Source: Pseudoxanthomonas sp. NC8
GTDB taxonomy: Bacteria > Pseudomonadota > Gammaproteobacteria > Xanthomonadales > Xanthomonadaceae
DNA: 64,000 nucleotides
NCBI GenBank assembly: GCA_025232375.1
Contig: CP060419.1
Span: forward strand, 495,001-559,000
Direction: 5' to 3'
This document shows positions 37,536 to 47,542 of this stretch, piece after piece. The notes under the pieces are model-generated. The model was not told the origin of the DNA. It searched no databases and saw only the letters and a list, made by a program, of their open reading frames with translations. Made by a program: the position numbers and the translations under genes. Position 1 is the first letter of the stretch; each line of letters starts with the position of its first letter.

Positions 37536-37889
37536 ATGCAGCATCGTCGACTGCTTTTCGGCCGCGGCTTCCGCGTGCTGTTCGACTGCCGTGGCGTGCA
37601 GGCCGCGCAGATGGTGATCGCACCCGGCGGCTGCGAGGGTGGTCCCGACAACCGCCATCGCGCGGCCGAGCAGTGGCTGTTCGTGGTGTCCGGCGTCGGC
37701 CTTGCTCTGGTCGAAGGCCGGCGCACGCGGCTGGCGGCCGGCAGCCTGCTGCTGGTCGAACGCGGCGAGGCCCACGAGATCCGCAACACCGGCCGCACGC
37801 CGCTGAAGACACTCAATTTCTACGCGCCACCGGCCTATACCGCGGCGGGCAATGAACGCGCGGTGGCGCGGCGGCCCGTGCGCTGCTGA
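37536..37889 (+). CDS. small cupin-domain protein
   Basis: 117 residues from the ATG at 37536, which follows GGAGGG. Cupin barrel: QMVIAPGGCEGGPDNRHRAAEQWLFVVSGVGLALVEGRRTRLAAGSLLLVERGEAHEIRNTGRTPLKTLNFYAPP. The HRAAEQW and GEAHEIRN segments supply the usual metal ligands (His, Glu, His). Function unknown; it ends 9 bases before the convergent diguanylate cyclase stop. Confidence 0.85.
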   Translation: MQHRRLLFGRGFRVLFDCRGVQAAQMVIAPGGCEGGPDNRHRAAEQWLFVVSGVGLALVEGRRTRLAAGSLLLVERGEAHEIRNTGRTPLKTLNFYAPPAYTAAGNERAVARRPVRC

Positions 37890-37898
37890 CGTGCCGGA

Positions 37899-39362
37899 TC
37901 AGTGGGCGACGGCCACGCGGTTGCGGCCGTCGCACTTGGCCTGGTAAAGGGCGCGGTCCGCGCGGCGGACCAGGTGCTCGCGATCCTCGCCCAGCTGGCG
38001 TACCGCCACCCCGGCGCTGAACGTGGTCACGATGCGCTGGCCCTCGTACACCGCCGGCTGGGCGGCGAGCAGCCGCTGCAGCCGCTGCAGCACCGCCTGT
38101 GCCTCCGGCAACGGCGTGCCCGGCATCAACAGCACGAACTCCTCGCCGCCATGGCGGCAGATCGTGTCCGCCGCGCGCAGGCCGCCGCGCGCGGTCTCCA
38201 CCAGGTGGCGCAGCACGGTATCGCCGCCGGCATGGCCGTAGCGTGCGTTGAGCCGGCCGAAGCCGTCCAGGTCCAGTATCGCCAGCGACAGCGGGCGTCC
38301 CTCGCGTTCGCCGCGATTGGCCTCGCGCTCGTACACCTCTTCGAAGCCGCGGCGGTTGAGTGCGCCGGTCAGCGGGTCGCTGCGGATCAGGTCGCCGGCA
38401 TCGCGCAGTTGCGTTTCCAGTTCGCGCACCCGCGCTTCGGCCGCTTCGACCTCGGCACGCGCCGCGTCCATCTGCTCGCGGGCGCGCTGGGCCTGCTGCT
38501 GCAGGCTGGCGGTATCTTCGAGCACGTCGTCCAGGCGCTTGCCCAGGTCGGCGATGCTGCGCGAGCCGCGGATCGCTTCCATGTGGCTTTCGAGCCGGCT
38601 CTGGAACTGGCCGGTACTGGCCGCCATGCCGTCGAGGCGCTCGACGAAGGTGACCATCATCGTGCGCATCGCCTCCTTCGATTCGGCGATGCCCTGCTTG
38701 AGCAGGCCCTGCTGGTAGACCAGTTCGCGCAGCAGCCTGGCGGGTGGCTTCCAGCGTCTCCCGGTCCGGGTGGCCGGCCAGCAGGTCGCGCACCACCGCG
38801 ACCTGCCCATGCAGCCAGCTGCCGTCGTCCAGCAGCTCGACCAGGTTTTCCAGCAGCAGGTCGAACAGGCTCAGCAGCAGGGCCTGCTGTTCGGCGGTTT
38901 CGCCGGCGTGCAGGCCGACCTGGGTGGCACAGCTCGCGGACCCGCCGCGCAAGCGGCGCCAGCTCGCTGCCCGGGCGCCACTGCTTCAGTTCATCGCCCG
39001 GGGCGGCCGATTCGCCGGCCAGCGCCGGCAGGGGCTGCAGCAGCGAAGCCGGGGGCCACGCCCAGCGCCGCAGCGCAGCAGCTCGCGCAGCTGGTCGGAC
39101 TCGGCCTGGGCGCCGCCCGCCTCCAGGCTGTCGGCGAATTCGCGCAGGTACTTGTCGAGGAACTGCTGCAGCAGGCGCTGGCAGGTGCGCCAGTCCTCCC
39201 CCGCGTCGCGGACTGCAGTCGCCGGCCCAGCGCACCCAGTTCGCCGGGCAAGGCGGCCATGCCGTCGGCGAACTCCGGCAGCACGGCCAGGGCCGTGACC
39301 GCCGGAGCGGGGACGGCCGCCGGCTCGCGGGCGGTGGCGGAAGGGCCACGGTGGATCGGCAT
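37899..39362 (-). CDS. GGDEF diguanylate cyclase (frame-broken)
   Basis: About 485 residues, soluble. The N-terminal helical region (LLQQFLDKYLREFADSLE, ALLLSLFDLLLENLVELLDDGSWLHGQVAVV) is followed by a long coiled coil (QQQAQRAREQMDAARAEVEAAEARVRELETQL) and a GGDEF domain: SDPLTGALNRRGFEEVYERE, RYGHAGGDTVLRHL, ICRHGGEEFVLLMPG. The active site is GGEEF, so it is predicted to make c-di-GMP. The RxxD inhibitory site appears absent. Breaks near 38745, 38935, 39055 and 39200 are close to CCWGG. Confidence 0.88.
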
Positions 39363-39548
39363 GGACGGGCTCCAGGTTGCTGGCACGGACGCGTGGGCAC
39401 GCGGTGCCGGCTCGCGTGCGCAGGGTGTTCGGACGGGATAGCGGCCGCCGCCGGTAAGGATTTAGCCGCGCCACGCGGCCCCGGCGCTGCCGGGGGCAGG
39501 GCAAAGGCGTACCCTCTGCCGGCGGCATGGCGCCGCGGGGGAAAGGTC

Positions 39549-39993
39549 ATGCAGACGCGCAGCGGGCCGGTGCGGCCCTGGGGCATACCGGGTGGGTGAC
39601 ACTCCTCGCGCTGGTCTGGAACCTTGGCCGGACTGGCGATGTTCTGGAGGCAGGTGACCATGGACGAGGCCGGCCTTGGCCGCGCTGGACGAGGCGCAAC
39701 GGCAGATCCTCCAGGCCACGCCGCCGTGGATCAACCTGGCCTTCGCCTTCGCCGTGATCGGCGGCGTGCTCGGCGCGTTGTGCCTGCTGCTGCGCCGGCG
39801 CTGGGCGGTGCCGATGTTCGCCGTTTCGCTGCTGGCCGTGCTGGTCCAGTTCGGTGGCGGCTACCTTGGTCACCCCGGCCTTGGCAGGCCTATGGGGTCG
39901 CTGGCCTTGGCGATGCCGGGACTGGTGCTGGTCGTTGCCCTCGCCTTGCTGGTCTATTCGCGGCGCTGGCGGGCGAGCGGCTGGCTGCGCTGA
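39549..39993 (+). CDS. four-TM membrane protein (frame-broken)
   Basis: About 148 residues: TGWVTLLALVWNLAGLAMFWRQVT, INLAFAFAVIGGVLGALCLLL, WAVPMFAVSLLAVLVQFGGGYL, GLVLVVALALLVYSRRW, four membrane helices. It looks like the sugar-transporter or YkoF-like four-helix membrane proteins next to DUF1993 genes; not certain. CCTTGG at 39623, 39674, 39867, 39879 and 39905 marks repeated breaks; each repairs with CCTGG. TAAGG is not involved here. Confidence 0.6.
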
Positions 39994-40055
39994 ACCACCA
40001 CCGCGTTCCGGCCGTCGGCCAGAGCGCCTTCACTTCCCCCAACCATGGACGTCCC

Positions 40056-40571
40056 ATGACTTCACCGGTTTCGATGTACTCCGCTTCCGTTCCCGCTTTC
40101 CTGCGCGCGCTGCGCAGCCTGCGCCACGTGCTCGAGCGCGGCGAGGCGCACGCCGTCGAGCGCGGCTTCGACCCGGGCGTACTGCTGCAGGAACGGCTGG
40201 CGCCCGACATGCGCCCGCTGCTCAGCCATAAGGTGCAGATGTCCACCGATATCGCCAAGAACAGCGCCGCGCGCCTGGCCGGGGTGGAGGCGCCGGTGTT
40301 CGCCGACGACGAGACCGATTTCGCTGGCCTCTACGCGCGGCTCGACCGCGCCATCGCTTACCTGGAGCAATTCGTCCCCGCGCAGATCGACGGCAGCGAA
40401 GCGCGCCCGGTGGTGCTGAAGACCCCGCGCAAGGAGTACCACCTCGAAGGCCTGGGCTACCTCACCGCCTTCGCCCTGCCCAACCTGTACTTCCACGTCA
40501 CCACCACCTACGCGCTGCTGCGCAGCAACGGCGTGCCGCTGGGCAAGATGGACTACCTCGGAAGCGTCTGA
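40056..40571 (+). CDS. DUF1993 family protein
   Basis: Intact 171 residues, DinB-like helical bundle: MYSASVPAFLRALRSLRHVLERGEAHAVERGFDPGVLLQERLAPDM, DIAKNSAARLAGVEAPVFADDETDFAGLYARLDRAIAYLEQ, EYHLEGLGYLTAFALPNLYFHVTTTYALLRSNGVPLGKMDYLG. The conserved Gln of the SxQVQ segment reads Lys (HKVQ) because of TAAGG at 40229 for CCAGG. Function unknown. Confidence 0.9.
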   Translation: MTSPVSMYSASVPAFLRALRSLRHVLERGEAHAVERGFDPGVLLQERLAPDMRPLLSHKVQMSTDIAKNSAARLAGVEAPVFADDETDFAGLYARLDRAIAYLEQFVPAQIDGSEARPVVLKTPRKEYHLEGLGYLTAFALPNLYFHVTTTYALLRSNGVPLGKMDYLGSV

Positions 40572-40584
40572 CCGGAACAGGCGT

Positions 40585-40603
40585 GGCATCGGAAAGCGAT
40601 GCC
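40585..40603. terminator. hairpin between convergent genes
   Basis: GGCATCG-GAAAG-CGATGCC, a 7-bp stem with a 5-base loop, lies between the DUF1993 stop (40571) and the GST stop (40617). Confidence 0.55.
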
Positions 40604-40616
40604 CATGCCGTGGCAT

Positions 40617-41288
40617 TCAGTCCGCCGGCGGTGGGCCGCCGGCGTGCAGCGAGTCGAGGAACACCGCGTGCTGCGCATCGAAGGCGCGCCTGAAGGCGGG
40701 TCGTTCCCTGCCGCGGGCGACGTAGGCGTCGATGCGCGGGTGTTCCTCCAGCAGGCCCGTGCCTTCCAGCCGGAGCAGCACCGTCACCATCAGCAGGTCG
40801 CCGCCGCTGAATGCGCCATCGAGTAAGGCGGCACTGCCCAGTCGCGCGGACAGTTCGGTAAGGCGCTGCCGGGTGCGCGTTTCGACGGCGTGCACGCGCC
40901 GTGCATACCGGGGCTCTTTGCGCTCGAACAGTCGGGTCATGGACAGGTCGACGATCGGCGGCTCGACCGTGCCGAGCGCGGCGAACATCCACATGATCGC
41001 GCGCGCCCGCGCGTCCGGATCGTCAGGAAGAAGCCCCGGATGGTGCTGGGCGACGTGGAGCACGATCGCGCCCGATTCGAACAGGACGAGGTCGCCTTCC
41101 TCCCAGGTCGGGATCTGGCCGAAGGGGTGCAGGGCCAGATGCGCGGGCTGCTTCATTTCGGGGAAGGAAAGCAGCCGCACTTCGTAGGGCTGGCCGACTT
41201 CCTCCAGCGCCCAGCGCACGCGCATGTCGCGCGCCAGGCCGCGGCCGCGATCGGGCGATCGTTCAAAGGCGGTGATGACGGGGATCAT
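40617..41288 (-). CDS. glutathione S-transferase family protein
   Basis: Intact 223 residues. Thioredoxin-like N-domain: VITAFERSPDRGRGLARDMRVRWALEEVGQPYEVRLLSFPEMKQPAHLALHPFGQIPTWEEGDLVLFESGAIVLHVAQ, with the GSH-binding cis-Pro (QIPTW) and ES motif. The helical C-domain has ELSARLGSAALLDGAFSGGDLLMVTVLLRLEG. The catalytic Ser/Tyr near residue 9 is not obvious. Electrophile substrate unknown. Confidence 0.9.
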   Translation of the reverse strand: MIPVITAFERSPDRGRGLARDMRVRWALEEVGQPYEVRLLSFPEMKQPAHLALHPFGQIPTWEEGDLVLFESGAIVLHVAQHHPGLLPDDPDARARAIMWMFAALGTVEPPIVDLSMTRLFERKEPRYARRVHAVETRTRQRLTELSARLGSAALLDGAFSGGDLLMVTVLLRLEGTGLLEEHPRIDAYVARGRERPAFRRAFDAQHAVFLDSLHAGGPPPAD

Positions 41289-41475
41289 CGCTTGGTCTCC
41301 GTGTCCGGCACAGACATGCGTCGCACGGCCTTCCTTCAGTCCGGGTGAAGGCTGCGTGGGCGGGATGGGCGGTGGTCCGGTTCGACCGGCGTTTCCCGAT
41401 CCGATCCATCCCGGCCATGTCTGGCAGGCCCGGTCATGCCGTGCGAGGCTTGGCCACCACACGCACGGAGGTCGC

Positions 41476-42387
41476 ATGGACATCGGCATGCTCGGTCTGG
41501 GTCGGATGGGCGCGAACATGGCCGCGCGCCTGAAGCGCGGCGGCCATCGGGTGGCCGGATTCGATCCCGGGGCCGGCGCCCGCCGGGCGGGGCAGCAGCA
41601 GGCGCACGGCCTGGAGACGTTCGACTCGATTGAAGCGCTGGTGGAGGCCCTGCCCGCGCCGCGCGCGCTGTGGCTGATGGTGCCGGCCGGTGCCCCGGTC
41701 GATGCCACGCTCGAGGCGCTGCGACCGCTCCTGCAACCGGGCGATGTTGTGGTCGATGGCGGCAACTCCAACTACCACGACAGCCAGCGTCGCGCGACGC
41801 GATGCATCGAGGGCGGCGTGCACTTCCTCGATTGCGGCACCAGCGGCGGCGTGTGGGGCCTGGCCGAAGGCTACAGCCTCATGGTCGGTGGCGAAGCGCA
41901 GGCCTGCGAGCGGTTGCGGCCGCTGTTCGAAACCCTGGCGCCGGCGCCGGATCGCGGCTGGGGCCGGGTCGGGCCGAGCGGCTCCGGCCATTTCGCCAAG
42001 ATGGTCCACAACGGCATCGAATACGGAATGATGCAGGCCTACGCCGAAGGCTTCGCGATCATGCAGCGCAAGGAATCGCTGGCGCTGGACCTGCCGCAGC
42101 TGGCCGAGATCTGGCGCCACGGCAGCGTGGTCCGCTCATGGCTGCTGGACCTGACCGCCGATGCGTTGAAGGACAATCCATCGCTGGAGGGCATCGCCCC
42201 GTACGTGGTCGATTCGGGCGAGGGCCGCTGGACGGTGGCCGAGGCGATCGAACTGGATGTGGCCGCGCCGGTGATCACGCTGTCGCTGCTGGAGCGGTTG
42301 CGCTCGCGCGAGAAGGATTCGTTCGCCGACAAGCTGCTGGCCGCACTGCGCGACCGCTTCGGTGGCCACGGGGTCAGGCGCGAGTGA
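41476..42387 (+). CDS. gnd: 6-phosphogluconate dehydrogenase, decarboxylating (short form)
   Basis: Intact 303 residues, the short (about 300-residue) form, which is often NAD-preferring. It oxidatively decarboxylates 6-phosphogluconate to ribulose 5-phosphate. Residues: MDIGMLGLGRMGANMAARL (nucleotide site), VVVDGGNSNYHDSQRRA, HFLDCGTSGGVWGLAEGYSLMVGG, GPSGSGHFAKMVHNGIEYGMMQAYAEGF (catalytic Lys in FAKMVHN), RSREKDSFADKLLAALRDRFGGH. It diverges from the GST gene and heads toward the Gfo/Idh gene. Confidence 0.93.
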   Translation: MDIGMLGLGRMGANMAARLKRGGHRVAGFDPGAGARRAGQQQAHGLETFDSIEALVEALPAPRALWLMVPAGAPVDATLEALRPLLQPGDVVVDGGNSNYHDSQRRATRCIEGGVHFLDCGTSGGVWGLAEGYSLMVGGEAQACERLRPLFETLAPAPDRGWGRVGPSGSGHFAKMVHNGIEYGMMQAYAEGFAIMQRKESLALDLPQLAEIWRHGSVVRSWLLDLTADALKDNPSLEGIAPYVVDSGEGRWTVAEAIELDVAAPVITLSLLERLRSREKDSFADKLLAALRDRFGGHGVRRE

Positions 42388-42529
42388 AGGCGAAAGGCGC
42401 AGCGCCGCCGCCTCTCCTGCACATCGACGCCAGCGTTGCAGGTGCCGGTCCTGCGGGCGACCGGGGCGCCGAAGATCGCCGCGTCGTGGCCGTGTGCCGC
42501 CGCCGCCGCGTCGCCCGGCAGGACCGGCG

Positions 42530-43575
42530 CTATGGGAATGCCACCTCGCGCCGCTCCGCATCGGCGAGCAGCCCGGCTTCGATCACCCGCATCACCTGCA
42601 GCGCGTCGCGCGCGCGGACCGGAGGCGGGCCGCCGCCGCTGATCGCGTCGCGCATCTGCGCGTAGTAGCCAGGTAGTCGCCGGCCGCTGTCGGCGACGGA
42701 GTCTCGTGTGTGCTGCCATCGGCCTGCACCTGCAGCAGGGTGCCCGGTCGCGGGTCGCGGCCCCAGTCCGCAGTACCGGGGACCGCGCCGCCGCGCAGCG
42801 CGTCTTCCTGCGGGTCCAGGCCATGCTTGAACCAGCTGCCGCCACTGCCGTGCACGGCGAAGCGCAGCCCATGGCCGGGTACCAGCGCGCCGGCATGCAG
42901 GATCGCGCGCAGGCGGGGATAACGCAGCTGCACGTGGAAATAGTCGGTCGCCTGCGCACCCTCGCGCTGCCGGGCCAGGTCGGCGCTCACCGCCAGCGGC
43001 GGCCCGAACAGTTGCAGCACCTTGGTCGACCAGATGCGGCCCGAGGTCGTACCACAGACCGCTGCCCGGGCCTTCGCGGTCACGCCAGCGATCGGGCACC
43101 TGCGGGCGGAAGCGGTCGAAATGCGAATGCAGTTCGGCGACGTCGCCCAGCGCACCGGCCTGCAGCAACGTACGCAGGGCGAGGAAATCGGCATCCCAGC
43201 GCCGGTTGTGGAACACGCTGAGCACGCGTCCGGCCGCGTCCGCCGCGGCGATCATCGATTCGGCCTATGGGCCACGTCCGGGGCGAAGGGCTTGTCCACC
43301 ACCACGTGCTTGCCGGCGGCCAACGCGGCCAGCGCCAGCGGTGCGTGCGTGTCGTTGGGCGTGGCGACCACGACCAGGTCGATCGCCGGGTCGGTACAGG
43401 CCTGCATCGGGTCGGCGGACACACGCGCACGCGGATGGCGCAGTGCAACCTTGGCGGGATCGCGCGATGTCACCGTGTGCAAGGCCAACCCCGGCGTGGC
43501 CGCGACCAGCGGCGCGTGGAATACGCTGCCGGTAAGGCCGTAGCCGAGCAGGGCGACGTTGAGGCTGCGGGTCAT
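42530..43575 (-). CDS. Gfo/Idh/MocA family oxidoreductase (frame-broken)
   Basis: NAD(P)-dependent sugar or inositol oxidoreductase, about 345 residues. VALLGYGLTGSVFHAPLVAATPG (Rossmann), DLVVVATPNDTHAPLALAALAAGKHVVVDKPFA (the conserved EKP-like DKP), IAAADAAGRVLSVFHNRRWDADFLALRTLL and a C-terminal sheet domain GGSWFKHGLDPQEDAL. Breaks lie at 43265 (CCTATGGG for CCTGGG on the plus strand), 43028 and 42678. The ATG at 43575 follows AAGGAG. Substrate unknown. Confidence 0.88.
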
Positions 43576-43748
43576 GGCCATCTCCTTGGACGCCGGCATT
43601 AACGCGGATCGGCTGTCGGCGTGCAAGCGCGCTCACCGCGCTGAACCGACCACAACCTTCACGCCCTGCTTCACTGCTGCTGCACGGTGCGCTCGGGACA
43701 CTGCGACCACACCTTGTCATATCCAAGGTTCCATCCAAGGAGTCACCC

Positions 43749-44096
43749 ATGCGCAAGAGTCTTCCGATCCTCGCCGCCAGCCTGTCCGTCATCCTCGCGT
43801 CGGGCGCGGCCATGGCCAACGAACAGAAGCCGGTCAAGAAGGCCGCGGCCGAAGCGCCGTCGGCGCAACCGGCCGATGACACCTGGATCACCACCAAGGT
43901 GAAGACCAGCCTGCTCGCCGACACCGCCGTGGCCGGCAGCAAGATCGACGTGGACACGGTCAACGGCGTGGTCTACCTGACCGGTACGGCCCACAGTAAG
44001 GCGCAGGTGGATGCGGCGAAGAAGATCGCCACGGGCATCGAGGGCGTGGCGAAGGTCGACGCCTCGAAACTGAAGGTGGCGCCGGCCGGCGGCTGA
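43749..44096 (+). CDS. exported BON-domain protein
   Basis: 115 residues. Signal peptide ILAASLSVILASGAAMA. An Ala/Lys/Pro linker, then a BON domain: WITTKVKTSLLADTAVAGSKIDVDTVNGVVYLTGTAHSKAQVDAAKKIATGIEGVAKVD. It resembles OsmY-like envelope stress proteins that bind phospholipid surfaces. The Lys in HSK is probably a Gln (AGTAAGGCG for AGCCAGGCG at 43997). A Rho-independent-like terminator follows. Confidence 0.9.
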   Translation: MRKSLPILAASLSVILASGAAMANEQKPVKKAAAEAPSAQPADDTWITTKVKTSLLADTAVAGSKIDVDTVNGVVYLTGTAHSKAQVDAAKKIATGIEGVAKVDASKLKVAPAGG

Positions 44097-44145
44097 CGCA
44101 CACTGCCATCGTTTGCGGCGCCCGGTGTGACGACGGTGCGCCACG

Positions 44146-44181
44146 GCGGAGCGGAGGCCGGCAGGGCTCCGCGCCGTTTTT
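44146..44181 (+). terminator. hairpin with T-run after the BON gene
   Basis: GCGGAGC at 44146-44152 pairs with GCTCCGC at 44166-44172, followed by GCCGTTTTTGTT. A 7-bp GC stem with a T-run fits intrinsic termination. It lies 50 bases past the stop. Confidence 0.65.
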
Positions 44182-44285
44182 GTTGCATGAAGGCCGATGC
44201 ACGCCGGGGCGCCTGGCGGCGTGGCCGAAACGCCCATGCACCGGGCGCAGCGACGGCGCCGGGTCCAGCCCGGCGGCGGCTCCGC

Positions 44286-44291
44286 TAGAAT
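44286..44291 (+). promoter_or_regulatory. candidate -10 hexamer TAGAAT
   Basis: GCTAGAATC lies 31 bases before the GH3 start. TAGAAT, TAGACT (9015, 60418) and TAGATT (5296) recur 25-43 bases upstream of starts. No -35 box is recognisable. Confidence 0.3.
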
Positions 44292-44322
44292 CGGCGGCGT
44301 CTTCACTCTTTCGCCCTGCCGG

Positions 44323-46520
44323 ATGACCCCCATCGATGTGACGCCCGACGACGCGAGAGTCGAGTCCCTGCTCGCGCGCATGACGCTCGAGGAAAAAGTC
44401 GGGCAACTCGGCATGTTCGCCGACATGGTGCGGCCGTTCGCCCCCGACGTGAATCCGGAAACCAACGTCAGCAACGCCGCCCAGGTGCTGGAGCAGGTCC
44501 GCGCCGGACGGGTCGGCGCGCTGTTCAACGGGGTCGGTGCCGCCCGGGGGCGCGAGATCCAGCGCGTGGCGGTGGAAGAGAGCCGGCTCGGGATTCCCGT
44601 GCTGCTCGCCGCCGACGTGATCCACGGCATGCGCACCGTGTTCCCGATCCCGCTGGGTGAAGCGGCCAGCTTCGAGCCCGAACTGGCCCGACGCACCGCG
44701 CGCGCCACCGCGGTCGAGGCTACCGCCGCCGGCCTGCACTGGACGTTCGCGCCGGCCGTGGACATCGCCCGTGACCAGCGCTGGGGCCGTGGCGCCGAGG
44801 GCGCCGGCGAGGACACGTTCCTCGGCTGTGCCTTCGCCGCGGCGCGCGTGCGCGGCTTCCAGGGCGACGACCTGCGCGCGGCCGACTCGCTGCTGGCCAC
44901 GCCCAAGCACTTCGTCGCCTACGGCGCGGTGGCCGCGGGCATGGAATACAACTACGTCGAGATCTCGGAGGGCACGCTGCACGACGTGCACCTGCCGCCG
45001 TTCAAGGCCGCGCTCGATGCGGGCGCGCTTGCCGTGATGACCGCGTTCAACGACATCAACGGCGTGCCGGCCAGCGCCAATAAGGCCCTGCTCACCGGCC
45101 TGCTGCGCGGGCAATGGGGCTTCCAAAGCGCCTGGTGGTGTCCGACTACACCGCCGACATGGAACTGGTCGCCCACGGCTACGCGGCCGACGACCGCGAC
45201 GCGACCCTCCGTGCGTTCGGCGCCGGGATGGACATGAGCATGCAGAGCGGCTTCTACGCCGAGCACCTGCCGGCGCTGGTCGAGTCCGGCGAGGTATCGA
45301 TGGCTGCGCTGGACGAGGCGGTGCGGAGGGTGCTGTCGGTCAAGGCGGCGATCGGCCTGCTGGATGATCCGTACCGTTCGCTCGATCCGCTGCGCGAGGA
45401 CGACACCGCGCACCTCGCCGCGCACGAGGCGCTGGCCCGCGATGCGGGGCGGCGCTCGATCGTGCTGCTGAAGAACGAAGGCGACCTGTTGCCGCTGCGA
45501 CGCGAAGCGCGGATCGCCCTGGTCGGCCCGTTCGCCCGCGACAGCGACAACATCGAGGGCTGCTGGACCCTGTTCGGCGACCGTTCGCGCTACGTGAACC
45601 TGGAAGCGGGCCTGCTCGCCGCGTTGCCGGAGGGCGCGACATCGCTCGAGGTGGTCGATGGCTGCGCGCTGGAGGCACCGCTCGACGGCGGCATCGAGGC
45701 AGCGGTCGCGGCGGCGCGTCGCGCCGAGGTGGTGGTGCTGGCGCTGGGCGAACCGCAGCGCTACAGCGGCGAGGCGCAGTCGCGCACGCGGATCGTGCTG
45801 CCGGCCGCGCAGCAGGCGCTGGCCGAGGCGGTCGCCGCGACGGGCACGCCGGTGGTGGTGGTCCTGCGCAACGGCCGCGCGCTGGCGCTGGAAGGCGCAG
45901 TGCGCGACGCACAGGCGATCCTGGTGGGCTGGTTCCTCGGCAGCCAGACCGGGCATGCGCTCGCCGACGTCCTGTTCGGCGACTACAGTCCCTCGGCGCG
46001 CCTGCCGGTCAGCTTCCCGCACGATTCGGGCCAGCAGCCGTTCTTCTACAATCACCCGCGCACCGGCCGTCCGGAGACGCCGGAGATGTCCGAGTTCAAG
46101 GCGCGCTGGCGCGAATACCCGAATACGGCGCTGTATCCGTTCGGACACGGCCTGGGTTACAGCCAGATCGAGTACGGCGCCACCCGCGTGGACGCCGCGC
46201 AGCTGGACTGGAACGGGCGCGCGACGGTGCGCGCCACGGTCCGCAATGCCGGTGCGCGCGCGACCGAGGAAGTGGTGCAGCTGTACGTGCACGACCGCGT
46301 CGGCAGCCGGGTGCGGCCGGTGCGCGAGCTCAAGGGCTTCCGCAAGATCCTGCTGCAGGCGGGCGAGTCACGCGAGGTCGTGTTCGAACTGGCGGCCGCG
46401 CAGCTGGCCTTTACCCGCGCCGACGGCAGCCATGGCGCCGAGCCCGGGGCGTTCGATGTCTGGCTGGCACCGTCGTCCACCGCCGGCGTGCCGGCGCGCT
46501 TCGAGCTGCTGGCGCCGTAG
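44323..46520 (+). CDS. bglX: GH3 beta-glucosidase, BglX-like (one frame break)
   Basis: About 732 residues, no signal peptide visible at this start. GH3 N-domain: ARMTLEEKVGQLGMFADM, PVLLAADVIHGMRTVFPIPLGEAASFEPELARRTARATAVEATAAGLHWTFAPAVDIARDQRWGRGAEGAGEDTFLG, KHFVAYGAVAAGMEYNYVEIS. Nucleophile Asp in LVVSDYTADMEL. Then the GH3-C domain (IVLLKNEGDLLPL, LPVSFPHDSGQQPFFYNHPRTGRP) and an FnIII-like tail (EVVQLYVHDRVGSRVRPVRELKGF). The frame changes at about 45125. Cleaves beta-linked gluco- or xylo-oligosaccharides, or possibly N-acetylglucosaminides. It begins the region shared with the cell-wall peptide genes. Confidence 0.88.
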
Positions 46521-46570
46521 AACCGCCGTCCGCCGCGCGCACGGCTCACATGCCGTGCGGTTCGCCGCGT

Positions 46571-46867
46571 TCAGGCGCGCATCACCGCCTGCCGCGCGCG
46601 GTTCCAGTCCAGCCGCGATGGCCCCTTGCTGGCTTCCCACTCGCGCTGCAGGTCGGTTTCCAGGCTGGCGAAGTCGCGCTGCGGATGGCGCCGGCGTGCG
46701 CCGTAGCCGACGCGGTAGGCCGCGTCGTAGTCGTCGTAGCTGTCGCCCTCGAGGAAATACGGTTCGCGGCTGAACTGCCCGCTCCAGTAGCCCGAGTCGC
46801 CGAACGGTTCGGCGGGTTCGACCGGTGCGCGTCCGGGGATCTGGTAGCCGGGTTGCTGCGGGTTCAT
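46571..46867 (-). CDS. small acidic hypothetical protein
   Basis: 98 residues, intact, preceded by GAAGGAGAG. Rich in Gly, Tyr, Asp and Arg: GYWSGQFSREPYFLEGDSYDDYDAAYRVGYGARRRHPQRDFASLETDLQREWEASKG. Similar short proteins occur in other xanthomonads without known function. It looks soluble. It lies next to the DUF1269-like gene below and could be co-transcribed with it. Confidence 0.7.
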   Translation of the reverse strand: MNPQQPGYQIPGRAPVEPAEPFGDSGYWSGQFSREPYFLEGDSYDDYDAAYRVGYGARRRHPQRDFASLETDLQREWEASKGPSRLDWNRARQAVMRA

Positions 46868-46965
46868 GGCATCTCTCCTTCGCTGCGGGAGATGCCACCC
46901 TAGCGACGGCCGGGTTAACGGCCGTGGCCTGCGGCGTGAGCGCGGAGTTATCCGCGCGGCGCCGT

Positions 46966-47462
46966 TCAACTCATCACGCTGGCGGCCTCGTATGGCAGCG
47001 GCGTGGCGCCGGCGTGCACCACCGCCGGTTCGGCGCGGGCCAGCGCCTCCTTGTCGGCATCGATCACCAGCAGGATCTGGCCGGCCTCGATCGTCTCCTC
47101 GAAGCGCCGGCGCACCGGATCGGGCACGCTGGCGCCGACCAGTGCCGAGGACCAGCTGCCGACCAGCGCGCCGATCGCGGCGATCAGCCCGGCACCGGCC
47201 AGGTGACGCCCAGCGGCGGGATCGCCACCGCCAGCAGCCCGGCGACCAGGCCCACCGCGCCGCCTTCGGCCGCACCCCGCATCGCGGCGGGGATCAGGTC
47301 GGTGTGCGCCTCGCGCAGCTCGTCGGGCATCGATTCCATCTCGATGTCGGAACGGGCGATCAGCGACAGCGAATGCGGGTCGATGCCCGTTTCGCGCGCG
47401 GCCGCGAGCGCGGCCTGCGCGGCCGCCGGGTTCGGCGTGGCATAGACGCGGCGGGTCTTCAT
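46966..47462 (-). CDS. DUF1269-like / YflT-like stress membrane protein (one frame break)
   Basis: About 165 residues: MKTRRVYATPNPAAAQAALAAARETGIDPHSLSLIARSDIEMESMPDELREAHTDLIPAAMRGAAEGGAVGLVAGLLAVAIPPLGV. A soluble N-domain is followed by a glycine-zipper hydrophobic hairpin, then LAGAGLIAAIGALVGSWSSALVGA in another frame (one C lost at about 47203, ACCTGG for ACCCTGG) and a tail RRFEETIEAGQILLVIDADKEAL. Resembles DUF1269-type membrane proteins. Function unknown. Confidence 0.7.
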
Positions 47463-47542
47463 GGGCGCTCCGCGGCAGTCGGGTCGAAGCGCCACTGTCG
47501 ACCGCGCACGGTGATATGGACGTGAGCGCGGGACGCGGCGGT